Positions 10,511 to 20,663 of a stretch of 64,000 bases of DNA are shown piece after piece. The DNA lies in assembly GCA_016808115.1 (NCBI GenBank), contig JAEQBH010005397.1, positions 1 through 64,000 of the forward strand, written 5' to 3'. Each line of letters starts with the position of its first letter. Position 1 is the first letter of the stretch. The notes beneath the pieces are model-generated. The model saw only the letters and a program-made list of their open reading frames with translations, did not search any database and was not told the DNA's origin. The DNA comes from Tetrastigma voinierianum (taxonomy: Eukaryota > Streptophyta > Magnoliopsida > Vitales > Vitaceae). A program made the translations under genes and the position numbers.

Positions 10511-11500
10511 TAAATTCTAAATATCTAAACTGAAGGATATAATATAATTTGTAAAAATAAATTTTCAAAATAAACCAAATAACATAATAATTAAAAAGCA
10601 TAACCGGACCATAATATTATGCTTCAAATAAACAAAATTGCATAATCAATCGTAATTATTATGCAAAATTTTCTTTTATACATAAAATAATCAAAGCATA
10701 AATATAAAATAATATTCATGCACAATAAAGCATTAAAATCAATTAATTATATTTTCAAAGCATAAACTCGATTTGAGCAATGTAATAAATGATACCTAAA
10801 CGATTAATTAATACGGAAGCGTATAAGAGGCACATCCATAAACCCTTAAACACATAGGATAAGGTAGCCTAGTAGTTAAGGCATTTACATATAACTCAAA
10901 GTCCTAAGTTTAAACCCCAAGAAGGCAACCTTTTAATAAAATTTTAGTTTAGGTCAATTTAAAGGGTCCAGCCCAAAACCCAAGCTCAAGGCTTGAAAGG
11001 GAGCTCTGGCTGGACCCATGACTTTAAAAGCCTTCAAACAAGCCCTAGGGCTTTGGCCCGTGACAAGACCTGGGCCTTAAAACCCGAGACTTTAGGGCTT
11101 TCCATCAAACCTGAACTTGTTTAATTTAATTTAATTTAATTTATTTTATTTATCTTTTAAAGTCATCTTCTTCGCAGTTCGAGCTGAGATTGTAGAAACT
11201 CCATTGCAGATCAACAACCAAGCCAATAGCATCAATTTTTTACTTGTTTGATGCGATTTATTTCAAGGGGGATTCAAGATCAAACTTCGGAGCTTGTGCT
11301 CTACTAACGGAAGTAACCATACTTATAGGTTTTCCAGGAGGAAGGGAACAGGTCCTACCTATACCTTGAGAGTGGCAAAAATGGTTGAAGAGTCTACTGT
11401 TTGAAAGAGAGTACAATGTCTTTCCATGTGGTTGGGTTTTCTAGTTGAACCGTCACCCACTTTCTTTATTTAAATAAAGAAATTTTCATCCCGAATGAGT
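10511..11500. other. AT-rich non-coding stretch with SINE-like head
   Basis: No gene is visible. Positions 10859-10930 resemble a tRNA-derived SINE head ('tagcctagtagttaagg' as box A, 'agtttaaacccc' as box B) without a clear body. Positions 11120-11152 are a TTTAA-type simple repeat. A 'gggctttggcccg'-rich block at 10960-11110 looks like LTR or DNA-element filler. Origin is not resolved. Confidence 0.4.
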
Positions 11501-11506
11501 AAGCGA

Positions 11507-11920
11507 CCTTGAGTCCCAACACATTAAATCAAACATAAAGAGATTTAATGCATTCAAAAGGGGAAAAATCAAAACTGAAAGTCCATTATTCTGGAAAAAC
11601 GAGACACCATTCTACAAATTTTTACGAATGTAAAACTTGCACATACTAATGGTTGGAATGCCAACGTTACGGTAAGATGATCGCATAGATGTCCGTGGAT
11701 TTTAAGTCCCAACATACTAATGATTTTGAGTCCCAAATACACATTAAATCAAAGATAAAGAGATTTAATGCATTAAAAAGGGGGGAAATCAAAACCGAAA
11801 GTCCAGTATTCTAGAAAAATGAGACATTGTTCTGTAAATTTTTACGAATGTAAAACTTGCACATACTAATGTTTGGGATGCCAACATTACGGTAAGATGA
11901 TCGCATAGATATCCGTAGAA
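11507..11920. repeat. Two-copy tandem duplication, period 220 bp
   Basis: Unit 1 (about 11507-11726) and unit 2 (about 11727-11920) are similar throughout. 'acattaaatcaaa' occurs at 11521 and again at 11741, exactly 220 bases on. 'gcacatactaatg' and 'acggtaagatgatcgcatag' recur likewise. Differences are scattered substitutions and a few small indels. There is no open frame. I do not recognise the family. Confidence 0.85.
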
Positions 11921-12360
11921 GCCTATTTCTCAAGTACTTTAGGACTTTTTCCTTTACACCTGTCTTGTGATAGGAAGTGGGGAGAGAGTCCGGTTTTAGG
12001 AAGATTTATGGTAGGGAGAGCAACCTTTGAGTTTACAATTTGTAGGTCTTAAAATGAAGTCACTCAATGAGAAATCTTATTATCTCAAAGGGTCCTTGGA
12101 GTTTCCTTCCCGTCTTCTTGGAATCTTAGTTTCGTCGCAATGTTATTGATTAAGAACTCAAACTTCTCAAAAGACTCATGTTTTTACTTAATGCAGTGCA
12201 CTTATCTTCTTTTACAATGGATTCTAGTGGTTGGTGTTTTATCTTCCACTAGATTATTCTCAGTTTAGTCTTTCTTTATGGTATTGTCCAAACCTTCTAA
12301 TCTAAGTTCTTTTCTTTTGGTCATTTTTGTACAAAAATTAAAAAATCTTCTAATCTAATT
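11921..12360. other. Non-coding stretch before a LINE
   Basis: No open frame, RNA gene or clear repeat is visible. It may be the decayed upstream part of the plus-strand LINE that becomes recognisable at 12361. Confidence 0.35.
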
Positions 12361-12786
12361 CCTTTTCTTTCAGCCATTTTTGTATGGAAATCAAAAAATC
12401 CATCAAAGGTCAAGGTTAAGGTATGGTTAGTGGCACATAAGAGACTGTACAAATCCAATAGCCCGCATTGGTGCATTTTATGCTTTTTGCATTGCATAAT
12501 AACATTAGGGTTGTGGCACAAGTTACTTAGAGCAACTAATTTGGATTGGGTACCACCAAGGGGTATTGGAGACATGTTGATTATTACTTTCAGAGGCTTA
12601 GGGAAATCAATTAGAGGCAAGACACTTTGGCATATTGCATGTCTTACTGTCTTATGGATATTGTCACGAGAGAAATACAAGGATTCTTTAGTAAAGGTGC
12701 AAATGGAATAGGTGTTATGGAATCTTATTCACTTCTATTCCTCTCTATGGACTTTGGTTACCACTCATTTTAGAGGAGTCTCACTC
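12361..12786 (+). mobile_element. LINE ORF2 C-terminal fragment (plus strand)
   Basis: The frame 12430-12711 reads 'SPHWCILCF...LGLWHKLLRATNLDWVP' and then 'GIGDMLIITFRGLGK'. This matches the zf-RVT end of plant LINE ORF2 (normally 'PSWCVLCK...DHLFLHC...LWHKLF'). The middle zinc residues are replaced, so the domain is dead. It converges on the poly-A tail of the minus-strand LINE that starts at 12787. Confidence 0.75.
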
Positions 12787-12996
12787 TTTTTTTTTTAATG
12801 AATAAAGAGGATCTGCCATTAAAAACCGGAAAGGGAGCCATAAAGGCAGCCTAAAAAACGTATACATTAGTATACAAATGGTGACAAATGGCCTTTAAAA
12901 ATATCTCACCCTCTCCAAAAGCTACATCCTAGCCGAAGGCACCAGCATACATACATGTTAAACAACCAACTCTCTTAAAAGTTCAAACTTGTAGAA

Positions 12997-13016
12997 TTTG
13001 AATTTAATATAAATAT
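12997..13016. repeat. SINE target-site duplication, left copy
   Basis: It reads 'tttgaatttaatataaatat' and repeats at 13218-13237 with one mismatch. It flanks the SINE exactly. Confidence 0.85.
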
Positions 13017-13217
13017 CATGGCTTCACACCCTCCCTCATGTGCATACGGCCCCATACCCGCGCACATGGAGAATCAAAGTCCATTATGGACTTTCAAATC
13101 AACAAATGAGGATTAAATATTCAAATTTTCAAGGAGAGGTTGAACTTGAGACCTCCTATCAGGCAAACTCACGTCTGTGTTAAGCGACCCATTTCTCACC
13201 AGCTAGGCTTGCTTAAG
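13017..13217 (-). mobile_element. tRNA-derived SINE, copy 2
   Basis: Read on the minus strand it starts near 'aagcctagctggtgagaaat' (box A region). It continues through 'ggtctcaagttcaacctc' (box B region) and into a body shared with 3855-4056. It is framed by 20-bp direct repeats, the mark of LINE-driven target-primed insertion. Such elements encode no protein and depend on a LINE reverse transcriptase. This copy sits inside a LINE 3' region. Confidence 0.8.
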
Positions 13218-13743
13218 TTTGAATTTAATATGAATATAATGTAGACTTTTATGCGACAAAGAATCAATTTACAACCAAACTGACCCTAGAACAAAGTGAA
13301 TATACAAAAGATTTTTTTCAACCTATTGTGTGAGAATTCTTCATTTTCAAAACTAATCTATTTATCTCCTTCCAAATAGACCAGAAAAAATAAAGGGGAG
13401 CAGCTTTCTAGATCTTTCTTTTGTCTTTTCTAACGAATTCTATTCCAACCAATAATTAAGTCTCTAACCAACAAAGAAGGCCCCCAAACAACTCCGATGG
13501 CTGCCAAAAGTGAAGCCCATAGTCCCCAAATCATAGGACAATGTGTTAACAGGTGTTCAATGTTTTCTTCATCCTTAGCACACAAAAAACACCTATTAGA
13601 AAAAGCCTCTTCTCTTAAGTTGATCCATGGCCATCACTTTGTCTCACCACGCTTCCTAAGCAAAAAAAAAGCCTACCTTAGTGTGAACACACTGATTCCA
13701 AAACATCTTTTTTAAGAAAAAGTCTGCTCCTCTACCACCCTCC

Positions 13744-14312
13744 TGATGCAGCACCAAAAGTAAAATGCTAGAAGAACAGAGTATGATTGAAGAACTTTAG
13801 GAATCACTCCTATAAACCCTAGGCTTCACACCAAGGGCTCTTTGTATCACACAAAGAGATTGAAATAACCCTAGGAATCACTCCTAGGAACCCTAAACAC
13901 ATCACACAGCAGGATCTTTGCATCACACTACAAAGACACTTCATTTGCTTGGAAAATTCTATTCTTCATTCATTTATTCATTGATTCACGAAGTGAATAC
14001 AACCATATATATAGGTGATTAAGGACCATTACTATTGGAACTATCATCTAGTAAATGAACTCGAAACTAACTACTTTGACTTGACTTCTAGGACCTCATA
14101 AATACTATTGGAAAATGACAATCATAGGAAATCACAACACTTGGAAAATCACAACCCTTGGAAAATCACAACCATTGGAAAATCACAACCAACCCATTAC
14201 ATAAGATCCCAACTAGGCTCTTTATCACCCAAAGAGTGCCAAATTAAGAACGCGACGCCGACTTTAGTTCGCATTAAAACTTTTCAAAGGTGGCTGCCAC
14301 TTGTCTCCATCA
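13744..14312 (-). repeat. TRIM 3' LTR
   Basis: It is a direct repeat of 14495-15023. It contains an array of short repeats ('ttggaaaatcacaacc' type, about 14108-14190) that is shorter in the other LTR. It is preceded by CCTCC. Confidence 0.92.
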
Positions 14313-14323
14313 ACTCCCCCTGG
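14313..14323 (-). other. TRIM polypurine tract
   Basis: The minus strand reads CCAGGGGGAGT adjoining the LTR start TGATGGAGAC. Confidence 0.85.
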
Positions 14324-14478
14324 CTTAGAAAAACTCGACCTTGGTGAGTTAAAGGCATGAAACTTCTCATAAAGATCTTGATTCAACTGCTAGAACAAAT
14401 TATCTGTAATCCATGTGCATTTTGAAAGTGTGTTGCCTCTAAAACTCTTTCTGAATCGTGTAGCCATGATAGCACCCT

Positions 14479-14490
14479 CGCTCTGATACC
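14479..14490 (-). other. TRIM primer binding site (tRNA-iMet)
   Basis: The minus strand reads TGGTATCAGAGC, the standard initiator-methionine tRNA primer site. It lies four bases from the right LTR. Confidence 0.92.
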
Positions 14491-14494
14491 AAAT

Positions 14495-15023
14495 TGATGC
14501 AACACCAAAAGTAAAAATGCTAGAAGAACAGGGTATGATTGAATAACTCTAGGAATCACTCCTAGAAACCCTAGGCTTCACACCAAGGGCTCTTTGTATC
14601 ACACAAAGAGATTGAAATAACCCTAGGAATCCTAGACATCACACCATAGGGATCTTTGCATCACACAAAGACACTTATATTTGCTGGAAAAACTCTATTC
14701 TTCATTCATTTATTCATTGATTCACCAAGACTGAATACAACCATATATATAGGTGATTTTAGGGACCCATTACTATTGGAACTACCATCTAGTAAATGAA
14801 CTCGAAACTAACGACTTTAACTTGACTTCTAGGACCTAAAATGACAATCATAGAAAATCACAACACTTGGAAAATCACAACCATTGGAAAATGACAACCG
14901 ACCCATTATATAAGATCCCAACTAGGCTCTTTATCATCCAAAGAGTGCCAAATTGAGGCTCGTGCCTTGCAGCCCTTGCGTTTGTGGTAAACTTTCAAAG
15001 GTGGTTACCACTTGTCTCCATCA
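14495..15023 (-). repeat. TRIM 5' LTR
   Basis: It starts TGATGCAACACC and ends TCTCCATCA on the plus strand. It is followed by CCTCC, matching the left flank. It has fewer copies of the 'ttggaaaatcacaacc' short repeat than the other LTR. Confidence 0.92.
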
Positions 15024-15718
15024 CCTCCAAAACATCAAAGCTGGATTTCACAAAGAACATGCCATCTTTTGACAATTTTAACACCAATCTGTCCTTTTCA
15101 AAGGGGTTGATTCTTTTATCTTTAACCACACAGATAAAATCCTCCACCATCTTCCAATCATTAAAAGGCCTTACAGAGCAGGGATTCCACCCCCTTCCTC
15201 CCCTAAAGTCTCCCATACCTCCTTAACTTTCGCCCTTTTGAGTCAACCCACACATACAACATGCTAAACATCTCATATAGTGGTCCTCTGTACACCAAGT
15301 ATCCTCCCAAAATCTCACCCCAATCCCATCTCCAATCATAAAGTTGTTGTTTAGTTTTAATTGAGAGGCTTCCTTGTTTATTTCTTTCCAAAGGCTCACC
15401 CAATAACCTACTCCCATAGTCCTTGTACACCAACCGCCCTCTTTAGTCCCATATTTTAGGCGAATAATAGCCTTCCAAAGAGTACCAATTTCTACCACAA
15501 ACCTCCAGCTCCATTTACCCAAAAAGGCCTTATTCAAAGAGGAGAGGCTTCGGAACCCCAAACCTCCCTTAGCTCTATTTAAGCACACAATCTCCCAATT
15601 GATATTGTGGGGCTTCCTTTCCAAAGCACCCCCCATAAAAAATCTCTTTGGATTTTTCCCAACCTCAAATTTACAGGCCTCGGGATTCGAAACAGAGACA
15701 GCCCTCAATATTATTCTA

Positions 15719-15940
15719 CTTAGTTGGCTTTTTAGTCTATAATTGAGAGAGTGGATTTTTTTGAGAGCCTTTGACTTCGGTCTCTAGGGTTCGGCACTTG
15801 CTTTTAGTTTTTCTTTGTAAAGTGTGAGTATACTTTTACTTGATCAAGTTTGTACCAAGTAGGAAGGATCTTTCATCCTTTTCACTTCTCAATATTAATA
15901 AATGTTTTTGTTTCTGATCAAGAAAGTAACAGAAGAGAGT
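15719..15940 (+). mobile_element. LINE 3' untranslated fragment (plus strand)
   Basis: The text 'gagagagtgga', T-runs, 'cttgtaccaagtaggaagg'-type sequence and a 'gtttctgatcaagaaagt' end resemble plant L1 3' tails. It abuts the truncated 5' end of the minus-strand LINE. There is no coding sequence. Confidence 0.45.
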
Positions 15941-17098
15941 TCATTTTCTTTTTTTTATCCTTTTCTGCTTGTCTAGTTGTCCATGGTACACATTGCATGT
16001 ACTTTAGTGTATCCTTTCCGTAGGTGCTGATAATATATTCCCTGTTATCTCGTTAGAGAGAAAAAGTCTTAGTTCAGCACTGATCTTCTCTGTCCTAAAT
16101 TACTTTCAAATTGAGTTCCAGCAGTGTTAATTCTGTTTCCATTTGTTTCAGCACAGTTTACCTTTTAATTCCAGCAGCTTAGTATTGAGAATGTTAGGCA
16201 CTTTAGCATCACACCAATTTTTTACTCTCTCATCATGAAGCAGAAACAAGAACCGAAGGCAAATGACATCAAGAATTGCCCAAATGTTCACCCTAAAAGG
16301 TCAGTGGTGCATTCATCCAGTCCAATACTTTAACTCGGTTCAGTCAAATCAATTTCAGGACATTCTACTGGTAATTCTATCTGAATAACTTCTGGAATGC
16401 CTGCACACCAGTCTGATCAGCAAGTCAAACAATTTTGAAAACAGAAGGAGAACCATTTCCCACCTCTAATTTCATTATGAGAAGGCAGAAAAAAGCATCT
16501 CCTCTTTTCACAAAAATTATAACCCACTACACATCTCATGTCAACTTCATTTCAAATCCTCTATTTGTTAACTGGAGTAGAATCACATAGATTATCATCT
16601 AGATTAGAGAAAAATAAAGCACCATGAACCAACCCTGCCCACTAGAAGCTCATGAAGCAACCAGGGAGTAGCCCAATGGCTTGTGTTAGAAAGGTCATGG
16701 AGAAAAAGGTAAAAATGAGTTTCTACTACTTTGACCAAAACACCCTCTACCGGACCATCATAAAATTTGTTATTTATGAAGCCTTGTAATCAACTCCTCA
16801 GAGAAGAATGCAGTAATATCTCTCATCCACCTAAACTTAAGCTCATTGCTTTCATTTTGGTTTACTATCTTAGCTGCTCTATGAGCTTCAGCATGATATG
16901 CCAGTCAATGCCCATTACATAAGTGGTAGAGAAACTGGTAGCAGAATTTGTAGTCTGCTTCTGAAAGGAAGAATAAAAGTATGTGGAAGGAAAGCATCCA
17001 TTAGAAGAAGTGCCTAAATAATGCTTCTTGGGAAACAAATTTTTATTACACTCTGCCATGTCTTTCAATGAAATCATGGCCTACATCCAACTAACCTT
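15941..17098. other. Unassigned AT-rich stretch
   Basis: No gene or repeat is recognised. A 70-codon minus frame at 16865-17077 has no family I know. The expected 3' exons of the SCAI gene (17950-24342) should lie in this direction but are not seen here. Confidence 0.4.
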
Positions 17099-17720
17099 TT
17101 TTTTCTCTTTTTGATCAAAAACAGAAGTTATGTATGTGTTAATAAATGTTGAAGAAAAGCATGAGAGATTCTTTCCACAAAACACAAAAACTGATTAAAG
17201 TAAGGCTAGATTTCTCCACCATACAAGGAGAACTATACATATAGGCATACACAAAATAACTAAGAAACCAAAATCAACTCATCTCAAAGTTATCCACTCC
17301 TTTTGAATTACAAACTGAAGGCTAACTAAGTTGAATAACATTAAGTGGAACTCCTTTAGAAGCGAAAATACAAGAGGTCCAAAGGGAGGTTTAGAAGCAA
17401 AATAGAACCATCAACCTCTCTTCCGTCCTTTGCTTTTCCTCAAAAATTCTAGCACTTCTCTCTTACCATACAATTCAAAATAAAATGAGACAAACAATCA
17501 CCAAAGAGTCTTGCCATTGATTAAACTGTCCAATTCTTTAAATAAGATAATCATCATATCTCTAATACTTCTCAGCAACACCCAAACCTAATTGGCTTTA
17601 TGAAGAGCTGATGCCAAGTCCCAATGTTCTTCAGCAGTGTAGAACTTCCTCGATCATTAGGTTTACATATGAAACTTCCTTCCAAACACACTCTAATACA
17701 CCGCATTCTTAAATTAAATA
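17099..17720 (-). mobile_element. LINE 3' end (minus strand)
   Basis: A T-tract at 17098-17105 followed by 'ctttttgatcaaaaa' is a typical plant LINE tail read in reverse. Minus translation near 17470-17400 gives 'ERSARIFEEKQRTEERL', like the last residues of ORF2 (RNARIFEDK...). The left part is short and decayed. Confidence 0.5.
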
Positions 17721-17949
17721 ACAAGCCATTCCAAAGGGAATGATTTGCATGTCAACAGTATGACCAAGATTATGATTAAAAAAAAATCAATTCAACCAAC
17801 CTATCACTATCGTTGTCCAACCTTCAGATATAGAAGAGAAAATAACTACTCATTGAATTGACATTATACAACATAACAAGACAGTTAAAATTTAGTGAAT
17901 AAAGAAGCAAGCAGAGATCTATAGAGTAAACATAACACTGGATACTCAC
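17721..17949. other. Sequence downstream of the last recognised SCAI exon
   Basis: It starts with the donor-like GTGAGT at 17949-17944 (minus). No following exon can be read before the LINE at 17720. Confidence 0.4.
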
Positions 17950-18191
17950 TGCTATAAAATGAGTAATGGATGGTCTATATAAGATGGCTTTCCTTGGATT
18001 AGGGGGCAGAGTAGGATCAGTAATATCCTGAGAGTAGTTTATGCGACTAGGACCTGGGGATCCATTTGACCAACTTTAGCACCCATCCCACTTAAAGAAG
18101 AGCCACCTGACTGGTAGAATGAACCACTAGGTTCCCACTCCAAACATTGAAGCATCCTGAAAGTGTCAAGAGTGAGCTCCGAAAACTTGAC
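17950..18191 (-). pseudogene. SCAI: SCAI exon (LTLDTFRMLQCLEWEP ... SITHFIA) with frameshift
   Basis: The acceptor CAG lies at 18194-18192 and the donor GTGAGT at 17949-17944. The frame runs 'VKFSELTLDTFRMLQCLEWE' and on to 'AKVGQ' near 18066. It then shifts: the continuation 'GPSRINYSQDITDPTLPPNP' is in another frame. One missing A near 18064-18067 explains it. The exon is 242 bases, and one more base would make it a whole number of codons. In the uncorrected frame translation stops within 10 codons. Confidence 0.85.
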
Positions 18192-18510
18192 CTGATAAAA
18201 AATTAATGACAAAGAGAATGTAAGGAAAATAATAAGAATTAAATAAATAAATAAAGTACCAAAACATTTCATATGAAACTAAACTATCTAGACTTTTTTT
18301 CTGATGGATGAGTTCTTTCTTTTCTTGTCCCTAAGCCTTTGCCACAAGCCTCAAGGTCTGTCTATGGTTTTCCTGTCATGCAGGAAAAGCATTGCATCTA
18401 TGGCAAAAACATCAAAAAATTCCACTTCAAGACAACACAACATATTTTCTCCTATTTCACTATTTGGTGAGAATAATAAAAAAAGTGAAAGAAAAACCTT
18501 GATAGCTAAC

Positions 18511-18717
18511 CTCATTATGATGGTAGCTGCTCAGTATTGCATCACGTAATCTTAAACTTCTCTTTCCGAAAGGTATGGAAACTTGAGGTAGACAATCAGG
18601 ATTGATATCTAGGACAAGACTATATCTCAATGGCCTGGTGTTCATAAAAGCTGAGTCAGCTCTCAAGAATCTTACTATTTCTTGAACCACCAGCTTCCAT
18701 TCTTTAAAGTCTGCTTC
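18511..18717 (-). pseudogene. SCAI: SCAI exon (EADFKEWKLVVQEIVRFL ... HHNE)
   Basis: The exon is 207 bases (69 codons) with intact reading frame, acceptor CAG at 18720-18718 and donor GTTAGC at 18510. It contains 'MNTRPLRYSLVLDINPDCLP', close to the family sequence. It is the best preserved exon. Confidence 0.9.
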
Positions 18718-18779
18718 CTGGGAACAAGATATTTTAAGTATCAATATACAATCAACATTCAACTAAAGCAAAAATCATA

Positions 18780-19088
18780 AAATTTCAGAATGTGGAGAGC
18801 ACATTTGGAGGCCATTCACTCATGGAGTTGAAGTCCTAACCCAACTTATTTGATTATAGACAATTATGGAGTTGTTGTACATTCAGTTAGATGTCAAAGC
18901 AGGACCTAGAAAAGATTAAAGAAAATTCTTTACATGTTTTCATCACTATTGATGACAACTTCCATATTCAACAACAGCTCAACCCTTAATAATGAATTCT
19001 TATTGAACATGAGAATCCTTAAAAATGAATTTGCATAAAACATGGGACATAAAATAAATTAAGCAGTTCAGTTTCATGGGATGTTAAG
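18780..19088. other. SCAI intron remnant
   Basis: No exon is readable. The family's 'FLARFL...VCLVLNRREMVHQL' block should lie between here and 20664 but I cannot find it on either strand. Confidence 0.4.
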
Positions 19089-20136
19089 TAGAGTTGAATA
19101 TGGGTGAGACCCGATGGGCTAGAGTGGGCTAGCCTAAAAATTGTAGAAATTTGGAGGCTAAGAAAATGAAGGCCGAATAAGGCAAGGGATGTAGCGAGGC
19201 CCCGAATAAACCTGACCATGTAGGGTTCAGTCGGGTGGCCCACATTTAGCCCAGATTTTAAATATATATATATATATATAACTAAAATATAAATAGAAAT
19301 TTTGTTAACCCTAATCGAGTATTCCTTTGTTGCACCCTGTTCGCGTTTTGCCAAAGAAGAGCTCCGCCGCTTTACGGCCAATAGCAGCCCTAAGCGACCA
19401 TCCAGTTGCTTGACTGCTTGATTCAAGCTTTGTAGCCCTTCGGGTTGTGTGGAGTCTCGGGCTCTAAAGGCTTCCATAAATCATAAGGAAGCTGAGAAAC
19501 GAAGAAGAAAGAGAATCAACTCTCATCTGGATAAGCTTCAAGGTATTCTTCCTTGCAGTTCTAAGGTATAATCTGTTTGGTTGCTCAAAAAATTGAGGTG
19601 TATTCAAAATTCTTTGAACTTTTATGTATGCTTTTTCTCCGCAACCACATGGAATTTTGCTGAAAATTGATGACTATGTTGTTCATATGTAGTTATGGTT
19701 TTGAAAAACTAGAACATGATGAGCGAAAATTACTTTTCACGAATCTTTATGGATTGATTCTGATTTTTGGATCTTGACTCATCTTTATTTAAATTTTTAG
19801 ATAAGTAGTATATGTTGTTGTTATCTATAGGACAATGTGTTTGAGCCACTTCAAAAGGCAAAAAAAACACCAACACATCAATACAACAGTTCTCTTTTTG
19901 TTTGTGCTCATTGAGAGGTTTTGCAAATTTCAAACACTTTTTGTTTTGATGACTATTAAAATCAGCGCAATAATATGCTCTTCTTTGTTATTAATAAAAC
20001 AGCAGAAAGTGGCTAAAAATTCTCTAGTATGACACGCTTTAAAAACCTCAGTTGATTATCAAAGTTAACAAATCCAGTATTCTGGAAAATTTAGTTTGAA
20101 ACTGACCATGAATGCGTCTTGAACCTATGTAAGGAT

Positions 20137-20188
<52 letters not shown>

Positions 20189-20345
20189 CACTATTTTTGG
20201 CATATTTTAACATTTTTAGCATTTTTAATATTTTGGCCCGTTTAACCCATTTTGGCCTACGACCCGTGTAGGGCTGGGCTGGGCTTGCTAATAGGTGGCC
20301 TGAATAAAAATGGGTTGAAGTGCCTCGACCCATTTGGCTCTGACT
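19089..20345. mobile_element. Probable non-autonomous hAT-like DNA element
   Basis: Both ends are rich in 'gggct/agccc' and 'gaccc/gggtc' words typical of plant hAT ends: left 'gggtgagacccgatgggct', right 'gggctgggctgggcttgct'. The terminal 16 or so bases are loosely inverted (TAGAGTTGAATATGGG against CAGAGCCAAATGGGTC read from the right). I cannot find a matching 8-bp target duplication, and no transposase is readable. It sits where middle SCAI exons should be. Confidence 0.4.
20142..20182. repeat. (TA)n microsatellite
   Basis: About 40 bases of uninterrupted TA. A shorter TA run lies at 19262-19282. Both are inside the probable hAT-like element. Confidence 0.9.
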
Positions 20346-20663
20346 GAATGCGGAATTTATTAACCGTTTCTCATCTCCTAATGTTTAGTAGGCTATGAGT
20401 GCAAAAAACTTATTTTCCTAAAATAGATGAAGAGATAAGATAAACAAGAAAATGACGCAGAATGTCACTTGCTAATTAAATCAACATTTTGAAGTGACTA
20501 ATAAGTGATACCATTTCTCTTGATTCAAACTATTTTATCATAAACCTAACCAAAAAACCTCCAGGTTATTTGTTATGAATTAAGAGATGCTGAAACAATC
20601 CTTCACGAAATATTCCCATTCGATTATTGCTTCATAGAATACATAAGATTAGATCAGTAACAC
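20346..20663. other. Intron sequence after SCAI exon 2
   Basis: AT-rich, with no exon, RNA gene or repeat recognised. Confidence 0.4.

Larger units (their letters stand above)
13744..15023 (-). mobile_element. TRIM (terminal-repeat retrotransposon in miniature)
   Basis: Two LTRs (13744-14312, 569 bp; 14495-15023, 529 bp) flank only 182 bp. Both start TGATGCA and end CCATCA on the plus strand. The element reads on the minus strand. A TGGTATCAGAGC primer site (14479-14490, complementary to tRNA-iMet) lies just inside the right LTR. A polypurine tract (minus 'ccagggggagt', 14313-14323) touches the left LTR. The 5 bp on both sides are CCTCC, a perfect target duplication. No coding sequence is present, so it must be mobilised in trans by another element's proteins. 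The host sequence is the LINE at 12787-15718. Confidence 0.93.
12787..15718 (-). mobile_element. LINE (minus strand) with nested SINE and TRIM
   Basis: A T-tract at 12787-12796 is the poly-A end. Reading leftwards from 15718, the frame 15223-15708 gives the region after RT ('KNPKRFFMGGALERKPHNIN', 'KGGLGFRSLSSLNKAFLGKW'). The frame 14995-15216 gives the linker ('GGRGWNPCSVRPFNDW...FFVKSSFDVLE'). After the TRIM, the zf-RVT domain follows ('NRCFLCAKDEENIEHLL', near 13600). The TRIM (13744-15023) interrupts ORF2 between 'FDVLE' and zf-RVT. The SINE (13017-13217) lies in the 3' end. Endonuclease and most of RT are absent. Confidence 0.85.

Noticed and set aside
12321..12680. 119-codon minus frame
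   Set aside because: It is the antisense of the plus-strand LINE zf-RVT piece, which has the recognisable motifs.
16865..17077. A 3' exon of SCAI
   Set aside because: Its residues (for example DMAECNKNLFPKK) do not match the family's C-terminal half, and no splice context was found.
19019..19477. 152-codon minus-strand frame
   Set aside because: It runs through a TA repeat and the hAT-like end, and has no domain or codon signal.
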